Of a DNA stretch of 64,000 bases, positions 46,501 to 61,500 are shown piece by piece. The notes under the pieces are model-generated. The model was not told the origin of the DNA. It searched no databases and was given only the letters and a program-made list of their open reading frames with translations. Numbering within the stretch: the stretch's first letter is position 1; every line of letters starts with the position of its first letter. Made by a program: the position numbers and the translations under genes. The stretch covers positions 186,001 to 250,000 of the forward strand of contig JAKMXF010000322.1 in the NCBI GenBank assembly GCA_024704765.1, written 5' to 3'. The DNA is from Oopsacas minuta (lineage: Eukaryota; Porifera; Hexactinellida; Lyssacinosida; Leucopsacidae).

Positions 46501-49500
46501 TTTCTAGTGGGGATATTGATTATGAGATCATTCAATCCGCTCTCTTTTCTATAATAGCCATAGACACTAGCCCAAACAATTTAACTCCAAGGCGTAGTGA
46601 TGATAGTTCTGTCAGTATCATTGTTACCAATGTCAATGACAATCCTCCTATCTTTGAGGAAGACTTCTACAGTAAGTTATATTCAATTCAGTTTGTTTGT
46701 TGGTTTACTTGTTTACTTATTTATTACTTATTTATTTCCTTACAGCTGATACACTATTGGAGAACTCTGTCAATGGAACCCAGGTATTACAGGTAATAGC
46801 AATTGATGCAGACTACGACACAGTGAGTGCTGTATTCTTACCAGTTTATTCCATCATTTCTGATCCAGCTGTTCCATTCATTGTTGGACCTTCTTCAGGG
46901 ATAATTCTAGTTGATGGAACGATAGATAGAGAGTACACGTAAGTTCGCTGGTGTATGCTAATACAGTAGATGCCGGTTATAACCGGATATAAGCACCATC
47001 CTATTGAAACTGTTTCTCGTTAATTGCTGTATATTTATACCGGTTTATAGTATCACCCTTGGGAGTAGCATACAGGTTCTTATATGCGAAATGAATATAC
47101 AGGAATATATGGGAAATTGAGAACTGTTTTCTAGTGGATGGTGTTTATATCCGGTGTTCTTATAACTTGTATACACTGTAATTAAGCTTCTGTATTCACA
47201 CATTCAGATACACTACTTAATCTCTATCATATATTTAGACCCGGATACAACTTCCTTGTTAACGCATATGATGGTATACATACTGATTCCACAAACGTAT
47301 CAATATGGCTATTAGATGAAAACGATAATGCTCCTATATTTACTGTCGCATCTCCACTCATATTGAATGTTCTGGAAGAACAACCATTTGGCTACTTTAT
47401 CGCTAATATTACCGCAGATGATAATGACGCACCTCCACTCAATAATAAGGTTTGTATGGTAACTAATAAGCATGTTGGGGACCTGTTTTCTTGTTACAGT
47501 ATTTCTTCTCCCAATTCTTCTGTTGATTATTATTATTGTTGTTGTTTTCCTTATTAGATCCGTTTCAGATTTTTCCCATCTGGTAATGCAGAGTTCTTAT
47601 TAGAAGAATCAACTGGAGAATTAACAGGAATCAGGCAACTGGACAGGGAAGAATCTGATGAAAGATTGTTCAATCTTATGATTCTAGCTGAGGACGACGG
47701 ATCCCCTCGTCAGTCTACTACCCTAGACATACAGGTAATATTTGTTGTTATTGTATATCCTAGAATATACGCTCTGTCGAATACAGTCAACTCCTGTCAT
47801 ATCTAAGCTCAAGGGATCGTGATAATTACTTCGATATGTTCGGTGAAATATTTGTTACTTTTACAGTTTGGGGGCCATATTTGTACAATTCACACTTCGA
47901 TATAAGCGGGTATTTTGATATATCATTTATACCAAATACATTTATTTATTCCACTTCTACAGATAATTATTGAGGATATAAATGACAATGATCCATTCTT
48001 CGTTACAGTCAATCCTTACGGTACCATTCCTGAAAATGCAGCTTACAACACTACAATTGTCACAGTAGAAGCTAATGATCTGGACATAGAACAAAATGCA
48101 GAACTGACTTTCTATATTGACAACCAAGGTGTCATTTTTGGTGACCCATTCACACCTTTTGGTGTTGAGACTAAAGGCAATTTCGGTAGAATTTTCCTTT
48201 CAAATTCAAGTGGAATTGATTTTGAGACTCAGCGAAATTTCACTGTCCTCCTTCGTGTACAAGATAACGGTCCCACCCCTCGTTATTCACAGATTTCAGT
48301 TGCCATAGAGATCACTGATGTCAATGATAATGATCCCCAATTTCTTATGGAATTATATACTGCTATGATCCTTGAGACTGCCCCCGTCGATTCATTTGTT
48401 TCGACTGTAAGAGCGACAGACCGAGACTCAATTAACGTTGGTTTTGGCCATCAAATCCGTGGGTATTCTGTAGACTCATTTTTCTATATTAACTCTGCTA
48501 CTGGAGATATTTACCTACAAAGATTATTGAATCATGAAGATGCACACGAACATTACCTTGTAATTGAAGTATTTGATAACAGTGCTCCTTTAAATGTAAC
48601 TGACACTGCTAACTTGACTATTTCCGTTACAGATGTCAACGACTTGGAACCTTTTTTCCTTCCATTCCCAAGTCCAACTCTTGTCGAAGGTTCTTACATG
48701 GATCATTTGGTCGCTACTGTTACGGTTGTTGATTTTGATGAACTACATGTAGCGGAGGATGTAATCTTCCAACTTTTGAGTGAGGCTGATCGGTTTTATA
48801 TAATAAGTTTTCCTGACCCAACTAATTCTTCTGTTACTTTTGGGCAGCTTTACCTTAATGGATCGATTGATTACGAAACTCAACCGCTGATTTCTGTCAG
48901 TATTCGAGTCTTCGACGAGGCAGGCGTTAATCAACAAAGCCAAATTGATTCTCTGTTTATAACGGTTACAAATATTGATGATGAAGCTCCTGTCTTTGAT
49001 TTAGATCTTTACGAAGCGACTGTTTCTGAATTAGCTCCAGTGTCTACTAGCGTTATAGCTGTACATGCAGATGATCCTGATATCGGTGTAGTTCTAAATT
49101 ATAGCATATTCCTCAGACTTGTACCCTCAAATAATGCTCCATTCGCGATTATTTTACAATCTGGTCTGATTCAAGTTAGTTCAACTGGTGGTAATCCCCT
49201 TGATTTTGAGAGCATCAAGTTCTACACACTTGAGGTTAGTTATTCAGGAGATATAGTGTACAATCAATTCGAGCACTAACGGACGGGAAAGATTGTCCTC
49301 TTTCTCAATAGTAATATCGATTGAATATTTCAGTGGTAGGGACCTGATTTGTGTAAATATTTCGGAAATTCGAATTTCACCGTATTCGTATTAACGAGGT
49401 TCCATTGTATAGATTATATGTATACTTTGGACATGCCCGCTTCGATTAATCATATTTTCACACCTTTTTGTATGTTTCAAATTGAGACAATAGTTTCCAA

Positions 49501-52500
49501 CGGCAAAATACCTTTTTCTAGATATATGCACAAGATACTATGGGCACAACTTCCTCAACTATCGTGAACATAACAGTCATAGACGAGAATGACAATACTC
49601 CTGTATTCGAACAACCCATTTACAACGCTAGTATATTGGAGACTGCATTAGTCAGCACTTCTCTATTACCAGTAGCAGCTACTGACCTTGACGCCACCAC
49701 CAACGCTGATATCCTATACACAATTGAGGGAGGACTAGATAGCGATCATTTTACAATTATAGCTTTAACTGGTGAAGTATTCGTCGATGATGCGTTAGAC
49801 CGTGAGACGCGAGATCTGTACGAACTGATAATTGGCGCAGTAGATCAAGGAACACCACAACTCACCGGCACTGCTCATTTGAATATCTACATTTTGGATG
49901 CGAACGATAATAAACCAATTTTCACTCAATCTACTTTCTATGGAGAAGTCTTTGAGAATGAGGCGAATTTCAGTGTATTTATCCCTCTTGGAGGTGATCT
50001 CTTGATAACAGCCACGGACGCTGACATCGGGGAAAACGGAAGGATTGAGTATGAAATAGTTCAGAGCGATGATTTTAGAATTGTAACGGAATTTTTGGGT
50101 GGTGAATATGTTGGAATTATTGAGACAACGCGTAGGCTTGATAGAGAGTCTCAGGATCAGTATATTTTGACTGTTAGAGCTGTTGACGGCGGGGGATCAA
50201 CATCCGCGAATCTTCCACAAGTTGTAATCGATATTTTGGATCGTGATGACAGTATTCCTGTATTTGATGAGGATCTATATTTTGCCGATCTAGTGGAAAA
50301 TGGAAATGATGGAGAATTACTAGTGACTGTATCTGCTACTGAGTTGGATATTGGAGCTAATAATACGAATATTCAATTCAGGATTACTGATGTTTACAAA
50401 TTTTTTGGCGGTTTGTGTAAAATTAGAAATTCGCTTTACTTTTGCCGAGTTATTAACACAAATTATCGCATTTTCGATCATTTAGCATTCAAATTTTTGT
50501 ATGGCTAATACTTATTTGACACTTTCTGGCCATTTTGCACAATTTTTGGAGCATTTTTACTAATTTTCTCTTAGAGCCACTCATATACTTTCATGCTACT
50601 CCAGAGTATCCATTCAGAATAAACTCCACGACAGGCGAAGTATTCACAAATTCAAGCAATTTCGATAGAGAACAATTCGATCTTTACATAGTAAACCTCG
50701 AAACAACTTCCCAACTAACATTTGAACCTGAAAACACAAACACTGCAGTATTATTCGTTACTATACTTGATCTAAATGATGTCACTCCTATTTTCGACCC
50801 TGATACATATGATTTCTCCTTCAACGAGAATTCTCAAGAAAATTTCATAGTTGGACAAGTATTTGCATACGACACGGACTCACCAGGATCTCTAAACAGT
50901 TACATACGATTCTCCATTGAGTTTCCTAACATCAATTCAAGTTTAGAAGGTCCTTATCTTTCTATAGAAGAAATTACCGGTGAAATATACGTAACCAGTA
51001 ATCCTATTGACTACGAACTTCACTCCGATTTGACTGTAATCGTTACAGCTAGAGATCTTGGAAGTCCATCGCTTAACGTCACATTAGACCTACTTATTGA
51101 AGTAATAGATTTGAATGACAATTCACCAGAATTCAATGAAACTACATACACGTTTAGATTATTTGAGAATAGTCCGAATGGTACTGTTGTTGATCAAGTA
51201 TTCGCTTCTGATGAGGACGATGGGGAAAATGCAGAGTTGGTGTTCTCATTCCAAGTCGAAGATGTGAGTTAACTCAGTGGAATCTCGTAAATACGAATTT
51301 CTGGACAAGACGAACCAATTTTGACTTTCCTTTCGTATTTACCAGTTTACACTGTTTATAACAAACAAACAAACAAACGAATAAACAAACAACTTCACCT
51401 ATTCCCTTACTCTAGGCATCAAGACCATTTACAATGGATGCATCTACCGGAGTAATTACAGTGTCAGGAGATGTAGACAGAGAATCAACAGCTCTATGGA
51501 GTATCGGTATATCTGTAGTAGATAAGGGGGAACCTCCTCTTAGCGACGTAGCCCTTGTATTAATAACTGTAAGAGACGAGAATGATAATCCTCCTGTATT
51601 TCCTGTCGCGTCCCTTAACGTATCTTTTTCAGAGACAGCTGAGCAGTTGACTGTAGTTACAACTGTGCAAGCTGTTGATCTTGAAGATGTAGGAGAGAAT
51701 CAAGTTATCTACTATACAATACCAGTACATTATCCGCTACCTTTTAATATCGACCGTAATTCCGGTAGTATCTATCTGAACGGTTCTATTGACTACGAGG
51801 TTACTCGCTTCTACATGTTTACAGTCTATGCTAATGATGATGGTGTTAACACGCTAAACGACTCGATAACAGTTCGTGTAAATATAATTAATGAAAACGA
51901 TAATACACCAGAATTCGAGTTACAAGCTTACGAGCATTATTTATTTGAGAACGCATCGATAGGGGAAGTACTCAGTATTTCTATAATGGCAACTGACCGT
52001 GATTCTACTTCACAAGTCCCCGTCAAACTAACCTATTTCATAGTTGGTGGGTCAGATAATAGGTTTAATATTGATCCAGATTCGGCGGTTGTCTCTGTTG
52101 CTGGTGCATTGGATCGAGAAACTATCCCGGAATATTTGATTGATCTTGAAGTACGGGATAGTTCAAGGACAGGAAGTGCAACCTTACGTATTATCCTGCG
52201 TGACGTCAATGAAGCAGGGCCTAGATTCAATTCTACGACTTATATCGGTTATGTACCTGAAGATGCGGCGGTTGGGAAGTTCGTTATTGCAATCGAGGCG
52301 ACTGATTCCGAATTTTCCGACCCAATCGATTTTATCCTCACCGTAGATGGTAACGGCGATTTTGCTATTGTTTCAAACATTACAGACCCTTCACTACCAT
52401 TCGACACGATTGCTCATTTGCTAGTAAACAATACACTTGATAGAGAAACCAGAGATGTATACGAATTGTCTATTACAGCTATTGATTCTGGTAACCGGCG

Positions 52501-55500
52501 TTCTGTTTCTCCCATTACAGTTAATTTATTAGATGTCAACGACAATCCTCCAGTATTTGTTGAAAATCCTGACGAGACAGCTAACGTGACATTCTTCACC
52601 AAATGTAGTGTATACTCTAACCCATACAACTTATCCTGCTATTATATTCAAATACAGGAAACCGCATCGCCTGGACTAATTCTAACCGTTTTCACAGAGG
52701 ATGAGGATCTCGGTGCAAATGCTGAATCAACTTATTCAATTGGGTCACATAACGGTTCAATGTTCCGTATTGTTTCTGAAACGGGCCAGCTGTTTAATGA
52801 TGAAGCATTTAATCATGAGATAGACCACCAACACGTTATTCATGTGACAGCCACTAACGTGGGAACACCTCAGCTAGCTTCACGCGTCATTGTTGTTGTT
52901 GATGTCCTCGATGCTAACGACAATAAACCTACTTTTGACTCTATTGTATACAAATTTTCTGTTTACGAAAACAATGCGTTGGATCCGGATGATCCAACAA
53001 ATAAACTAGTAGGCGTTGCCAATGCAACAGATGCAGACGATGGTCCTAACGGAATGTTGAGTTATGAGTTTATTTCCGGGAATACTAAAGACTTTTTCAC
53101 AGTTGTTGATGGTATTATACGAGTCACGGACACAATTGACAGAGACACACTTTTCGAGGACACTTTTGATTTAATTCTACAAGCAACAGATGGCAATCTT
53201 GCAAATCAACAGACCGGAACAACTCGAGTTCTCATAACTGTATTAGATGTTAATGACAATATACCATCATACCCTGGAGACGAATATGTTGTTCTCATTG
53301 ATGAGGAGATTCCGTTAAACGAAGACATATCAATCGGAGGGCTGATAGCTACTGATCCTGATCTAGGTGCTAATGGGACTATATACTATAGTCTGAGTAA
53401 TGTGACATACTTCGAAGTAACAGATGATGGAAAGGTTCAGCCTGTTAGGAGACTAGACTACGATACTATTCCTCTGGTGAGTACTTACCTTGTTTCTGCC
53501 AAACTCCCAGTTTGTAGTAATATCACTGTATTTCCCTCATCCTATCCAGTATATGATAAATATTTAATTCTTACAATTCTATAGTTACAATCAACTGTCG
53601 TCATAATCCTCACCGTTACAGATGGAGGCAGTCCACCCCTATCATCAAGCACAGTCCTCACAATCAGGATTAGTGACATGAACGACAACGGCCCTGAATT
53701 CCTACAAGACCCCATCTCCTTTGATGTCAATGAAGCTACTGCATCTGGGATGGTTATTAGAAACCTAGCAGATGATGTTTCTGATATTGACTCGCCAGCA
53801 AATTCTGTTATGCAATTCTATATCATAGCTGGAAGTGCTGGACTATTTGAATTGAGTACAATGGGAAATTTGACACTAATAGCCACCCTTGATAGAGAGA
53901 ATAGTCCTACACACGAATTGGAAGTACTAGTGCAGGATGCACACTTAAGCATTGAATTTACTGATCGTGCTCGTTATACTATCACAGTAACGGATAATAA
54001 TGATAATACTCCTATGTTCTCACAGCCGGAATATACTATTCCTGTAAGTTGCTTTATTATTATAATTGGTGGCTTAATAGATCAGCTATTCCAAATCCGT
54101 TGCCCCCTGCTGTCCTCCGTGGACAACCAAGGGGTCAATGAGCACAGGTTGGGGAATCGCTCCGTTTGATTGACTAATATACCGATTACAGTGTAACTCG
54201 AATAATCCTTCTTCTTCCCATATGTTTAATATCATAATTGATAATACATTACTACTGAGTTCTACTATATTCACATACCAGGTTCTAGAAGACACTCCCT
54301 TGAATACAGTAATCTTCCAATTCACAGCATCAGACGATGACTTCGGCTTAAACGCTCGAATAACCTACTTCATAAACGATACAGATATAATGCCTGTATT
54401 CCGTGTGCTGAAACAGAATGCTACGATGATATTGACTTCTCAGCTTGATTTTGAGGGTCCTAACAAATCGTATGTATTCTACGTATATGCTATAGATACT
54501 GGGAATAGGACTGGGAGAGCTCTGGTAACTGTTGACGTGAATGATGCTAACGATAATCCACCTTTTATAGAATGTGAGTACATTTATACTAATTTACTGA
54601 TAAATTGAGGAATTTCAAATATGTTTTAGTACCTGTTAATTAGGGCTTGAAATCCCGGGATCCCGATGCATTTTCCTCCGGGATTCGTCTTTCAATCCCG
54701 GGATCCCGAACTTGTATAAGTTAGTTGTTCTCTTTTGTAAGTGCAATTGGCTTAACTTCAGTTACTATGAAACTATTCTCATTTTCATTATTATCGAACT
54801 GGATTGAGCGACAGGACTTTGAATACTCTGTTTCATTAGAAATAACAAATATAGATAATAAATAAGATAGGCCAAGTTCATTATTATATTCCATATATTC
54901 CATATCTTGTGTGTAAATGCAGCAAAGCTTAACTTCATTCAATAAAATAAACCTTACGTATTATATAATTGTAATAATTATTATTCCCGAAATTCCGGGA
55001 TTACAAGCCCTACTGTTAATATATCCACATATTTAACTCATATCCTCTTCCCCCTAGCTACTCCATATTTGATTACGGTATGCGAGAATTCTACACAACC
55101 AGGAATATCATTCTTCCAAGTATTAGCTACAGACAACGATTCTCCTCCCAACAATCAATTACAATACAGCATAGACGAGACATCCGGGCCGTTCGAAATT
55201 AACCCGAACACAGGCGTGATTTCATTCACCGGTCTGATAGACTACGAGACGATAATTATGATACCTATTCCTGTAACAGTCACTGACGGAGGTATCCCTG
55301 CGTTGGAGACTAACACAACCGTGACACTTGAGATATGTGACAGTAATGATAACAAACCGTTGTTCAGTCAGGATAATTACGGAAATGTTGAGATTTCTGA
55401 GGAATTTACTCCTCCTATGGTTATATTTAATTTTATTGTGACTGATGCTGATTCGGGAGAGAATGGAGAATTTGAAGTTTATATTAACAATGCTTTTCCT

Positions 55501-58500
55501 ACAGGATGTGAAGTGAGTTTGATAATTATTGTAGATTTTACCGAAATGTTGCCTTCGAATTTTGTCAATTCAATTCCCTAAACCGGCGATTTTTGAAAAA
55601 TTTCCCGGATTTCCAAGTTGTATATCCTGAAGTAGCAATTCAGACTATTCTTTAGGGGAAAAGTGTACAGAAATTTCAATTTCTGGATAATAAAAGCACG
55701 TTCTTTACTTATTTTTCTATTATTAGTCACTCTACATAATCAGTGGACAATCTGTCGTATTGAACGCTTCTATAGACTATGAAGGTGATACCCCTAGGAA
55801 TTGTCTACTAGAATTGTTATCAGTTGACAACGGCACCCCTCAATCGCAACTTGATACCTCAAGAGTTGAAATTGAGATAGTTAATCATAACGATAACGCA
55901 CCTCAATTCGTGGTAATACAAGATGCAGACATCCAGGAAGATGCCACCGTGGGAGCGTTTGTTACATTCGTATCTGCTTCTGATGTTGATCCAGATGATG
56001 AACTAGCTTTCTCTATTCAGAATCCTACAGGATCTTTTGTGATAGATAGTCTTACTGGTATCATAACTACCAACAGGTTAGTTTGGTATTTTTATCATTA
56101 ATATGCTTGGAATTCTATTGGGATGCATTCGTATTAGACTAGGAATTCGCTCTATTCATTTTCCTTATTAAGGAGGTTACCCTGTCAAGCCTCAATTAAC
56201 CTTCTTTGGCAATTATCTCAAATTTGTATACTTTCTATTCTAGAACATTCGATTACGAGGTTGAACAAGACAGAACACACGTACTAACAATATGTGTTGA
56301 AGATTCCGGATCTCCCCAACTCATAGTTTGCCAAAACCTAACCGTAGCAGTCACAGACATTAACGACAATCCTCCTGTATTCCTACCCAATGACGTCTAC
56401 AAGATAAATGTATACGAAAATACTTTTACGGGAACAGTATTAATCGACGTATCCACATCAGATGCTGATACACCTGCTAATTCAATTGTAGAATACTCAC
56501 TAGTTGCTGATAACGTAAATCCTCTTGAAGACGACAGTCGTTCATTCTTTATCAACAGTGTTACCGGAGAAATCACTCATTTAATTGTCTTTGACAGGGA
56601 AATGAAGGGTTATTATGAATTCCCTATACGCGCCCGTAACGGTATACTAACTACAGAAGCTACTGTAATGATCAATCTCCTCGATAGAAATGATCATATC
56701 CCAGTCGTGAGTCAACCCTCTCTTTTCGCTGAAATCCGAGAGAACGCTACTGCCCAGACTACAGTGGGAATGATCGAAGTAATGGATGCAGATATAGGTA
56801 CAAATATGAATATATCATTTAGGTTTACAGGGGGAGATGACGGAGATCTCGGATCTTTTGCTATCAGTAACAATGGTCGTGTGTATGTGCAGTCTGCTTT
56901 GAATTTGGATTATGAGGAACAGGATCTTTATCTGATTAATGTAAGTACATTTCTCTTATTCATTGTGTGGTTGTACCAACGGTTCTGCAGCGGGGGCGTT
57001 AGATTATATATTACACTAAAGTTGATATTTTCAACACCGAATATAAGCACCATCCTCTGGAGAACGGTACTCATATATTCCTGTATATTTAATACCGGTT
57101 ATAAGCACATGTATTGATACTCCCAATGGAGTTTCTTATCACCTGTCTCCACTGTATTTCACACCTATAGCAGTGGACCACTTTTACCATTCCTTTTTGG
57201 TAACCAACTAAATACCATACTCCCTTATAGGTAACTATCCAAGATCGTAGCTTCATTCCCATCAGTGAAACTACCCTGGAAGATGATGTCATTTACAAGA
57301 ACTCTACAATGATGGAAGTTATCAACACCGTATATGTTATATACGCAATACAGCTGATAGATGTTAATGATAATACACCTGTGTGTAGTAGCCCGTTATT
57401 TCCAGGATTACTGACTGAATCAACTGTGAATGTGAAAATCTTAACTGTACGCGCTACGGATCGAGATGGTGATGGGTCACAGAATATTTTATTTGTGATT
57501 GAAAACTCCAACGATTCGACACCATTCGTGATTAATAGCAATAATGGCGAACTTTCCAATGAGATTTCTCTTGATTTGGAAGTTCAAGAGGTTTATGAGT
57601 TTATCGTGTTGGCTATTGATCAAGGAATACCTCCGATGAGGACTGCTTCTTGCAATGTAAGTAATTTCCATAAATTCCATGTTTTACGCTTTGTAACTAT
57701 GATAGTCAGATGGGTTAATATCCCACATATGGATGTTGTCTGGACATTCTTATGCGTAATTTTCTATAATACATCGTAGAATCAGTGAATTTGTAATTCA
57801 AATGACCAATTCCTATAGATTCAAGTTACCATAACAGATCTTAACGATAACTTCCCTCAATTCGATACAGCTGAATACTATTTCAATATTTCAGAGAGTA
57901 TAGATCTAGGTGGAAGAGTAGGTGATATATTTGCTACTGATGAAGATGCTGGTATAAATGGACAAGTAGAATACTTCATTGAGAGTGGAAATGACGACGG
58001 ACACTTCGATATTGATAAAGAAACTGGCTATTTGACTCTAATAAAATCTGTTGACTATGAAAATATCTTCCAGCAGTCTTTCAAACTCCTAGTTTCCGCA
58101 GCTGATCGCGGATCTCCTTCTCTACAGAATAGAACTGATGTTAACATTAATGTACTAGATTTCAATGATAATCCTCCTATAGCAATAGACACTGTTGGTA
58201 GGATAGATGAGAATGCAACTGACGGTACAATAGCTGCTATGCTAACTGCTACTGATGCTGATTCAGGAATTAATAGACAATTGAAATTCACGTTAGTTGA
58301 TTTTACAGAATATTGACATACAACTGAACCTACATAATTCTCGTGTATTTGCATTGTCCAAAATTCATTTGGGCTGTAAACACGGTCTTCTGTATTATGT
58401 GGTTCACTGTATGTGAGGAGTTATTAACTGGTTATGTCATTTAGTATTGTAAGCAATTACATTATATCCACCATTCATGATAAAGTTCTTCTGAACAAAT

Positions 58501-61500
58501 ATTGTGCATTTCTTCTTCTACACTGTTAATATTATTATTTGTATATTTTTAGGCTATTTGGAGCTGGAACACAGTTTACTGTCAATCCAATGACAGGAGA
58601 CGTGAATCTAACAAATTCGTTATTTTTTCCGCTTGACTACGAATACATTCCTTCTTATCAATTCACCTACCAGGTTTGTGATCTAGGAGAGATTTCTCTT
58701 TGCTCAGAAATCAGATCTCTAACCATCTACATCAACGATATAAACGACAATGAACCTGTATTCACAAATGGAAATCAAAACACAAGTCTTATGGAATCTC
58801 TCTCAGTTTCCTCGCTTATATTTACAATGATGGCAACTGATGCAGATTCAGGAATAAATGCTGAATATCGTTTCCAGCTAATTACACTAGATCCGTTGTT
58901 TAGCATAGACTCTGTTTCCGGTCAAATTAAGCTGACACAATCGTTGGATTTTGAGGTTAAGCGAATACATGTTCTCACAATCCTTGTCTATGACCTTGGT
59001 TTCCCGAGACTGTCTACTCTCACAAACTTCACAGTATATGTGTTGGATAACAACGATAATGCCCCAATATTTGACCCTCCTGCCTATGCTCCAATGATTC
59101 TTGAAAACCGTTTAGAAGGCTTTATCGTAACAAGAGTACACGCCACTGATCGTGATCATCTCGAGCATATGAACTTAGAATTCACGCTTATGGATGATCC
59201 TACTGATCCTGGGAAGTTTACATTGACAAAGACAAATGCTACCTCTGCTGTTATTACTGTTACTTCAACTCTACCAGCTCTTGACAGAGAGACACAAGCC
59301 CAGTATGAGCTATTTGTTATAGCTACTGATAATATCAATGTAGCGTCACCGGATACTGATGATATTAGGCTATCTGCCAGCGCACAGGTTCGTATTATAT
59401 GTATGTATATGTGACTCTCCATAATCGTAGTTCCAGAAGGGACGCTGAAGAATTGGGACTTATAATTCGCTCTATTCATTTTCAAGAAGTTCCCGTTTGT
59501 GGATGTTACACTATAGTGCAATTTGAAATGGATAACGATCCAGTCTACTCCCGTTATATCGAAACTCAAGTAACCACAATTATTACGATATTCCCTGTTA
59601 GGTATAACAGGAGTTGACTGCATTTACTTCCATATGGGAGTAGATGGTTGTATCAGTCAATTTTGGTCTTCTAATTTTCATCTATTTCTATTGATTTAGG
59701 TTTCGATCACACTTCGTGATGTTAACGACAATAACCCCACTCTATCAACAACATCTGAGACTATCGCAAGAGCAGAAACATCTACTCTTAACGTTATATA
59801 CTTCACCTTCCAAGCCTTCGATATAGATATAAACAACACACTCTACTTTGATATAATCACTGGAAATGAAGATAACAGATTCGAACTATTTGTTCTCCAA
59901 CTAAGCGATGATACATACACGATTAATGTACAGAACATTGAAGTTATAGACTTCAATGATCAAGTGATGTACAACTTTACAATTCGTGCTACGGACGCTG
60001 GATATCCACCCTTCTCCACAGATCTAAATTTAATTATCCAATTAGGAGATATCATTAATAAGCCACCGATATTTAACCAAACTTTCCAAGGAATGGTCCT
60101 TGAACATTCCGGTCCAGATGTATCTGTTGCTCAGCTGATTGCATTTGATGATGACACTATTGACTCTAATGATACGCTTGTTTATAGGTTAGTTTTGATT
60201 GTGTTTTGTTTATTTCTATAGCTGAACCTTTGACTATAGAATATATATCCAGTCATCTCCCGTTATATCGAAGCTCAAGGATCCGCGATAATTAATTCGA
60301 TCTAACCGATAAATTTATGCTATTTTTAGACTTCTATATAAGCAGATATTTTGATATATCCGTGTTTGATTTAACGGGAATTGAATATATAGTGAAACTT
60401 ATCTACAGCAGATACTTGAAAATCTCTTTATTCCAAACTCAAATATGACAATGATTTATTGTTCAATTCTTTAGTATTGCAACTAACCCCTACTTCGGTA
60501 TAAACCCACAAACAGGAGAAGTATTCACAAAATCCTCACCAATAGACAGAGAAACAGATCCTATCTTCAACGTTACTGTATCAGTACGAGACGCAGCCGG
60601 TTTCAATGATCAAACTGAACTCAGTATTTGTGTATGTGACATTAACGATCATTCTCCAGTATTCTCAGCATTTGATTTGACATACAGAACAACTATTGAC
60701 GAGGTGTTAGCAGCAGGACATACCTTTTATACTTCTATATCAGCAGATGATGCTGATGAGAAGCCTCACGAAAGTTTAGGATGTGGATGTCCGATTACGA
60801 ATTACGCAGTTCTGGAGTATACGAGGACTGCTGGCGACGACAACGGCCGATTCTACATTGAGGGAGAAACAGGTAATTTTGTATTTCTTTCTTTAGAGAC
60901 TTATTTCGTGCCTACGTTTCCATTCCCTAATTTTGTGATGTGATACATACAAGTCTACGTATTTTCAATAATATATTTCTAGCTGCTCTTCGCGTATCAA
61001 CATACGAAGCCCCTAGCTCAGAATTCATCTACGTGGACAATACAGTGTATCCTCTCTGTGAATCCCAGGCAGAAAATGTATACACTTTGGACATTTTGGT
61101 AGTCGACGGTGGCACTCCACCACGTAACCACACGAGTCAAGTACTAGTGACTGTTAATGACGTCAACATATACACCCCTGTGTTTGAGAAGGCATCTTAT
61201 GTCAGTCTAGTGGATAAGGATTCATTAGCAGGTAAAACTGGACACTTTATCCACCTATTTTAGTGGAATACATGTTTTGAGGAGGCTAGGTTTGACCTTC
61301 AGGCAAAATGTCGAAAATATTTCAACACTTTTGCCTGTGTCGACCACAATTTGAATAGTGGCTAAGTATTGAAATTGTTTTTTCAGTTTTAAGGTTGTAG
61401 CATATTCTCTATCCTATTTTAGGCACTATCGTTATACCACAGCTCTTTTCATCAGATGCAGATTTGTGTAGTGATAATACTGTTGAGTATTATTTCGAAG

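Larger units (their letters stand above)
40027..47734 (+). other. Cadherin gene, exons 1-19 (signal peptide and repeats 1 to about 10)
   Basis: Exons: 40027-40111, 40601-40671, 41166-41217, 41416-41537, 41657-41825, 42131-42282, 42494-42597, 42825-43056, 43442-43640, 43849-44157, 44461-44555, 44626-44994, 45091-45265, 45741-45889, 46085-46419, 46508-46671, 46746-46938, 47239-47449 and 47558-47734. The first clear cadherin linker is NVNEFPP in exon 5. Linkers here are often degenerate (NVNEF, LANDNAP, ESNEFAP), so the first repeats may bind calcium less well. The region between the signal peptide and exon 5 has no recognised domain. Confidence 0.85.

Noticed and set aside
54721-54942. A 73-codon frame inside the hAT-like element
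   Set aside because: Too short and unlike a transposase; the element is non-autonomous.
59156-59623. A 155-codon minus-strand frame
   Set aside because: Antisense shadow of cadherin exon 31 plus intronic repeat.
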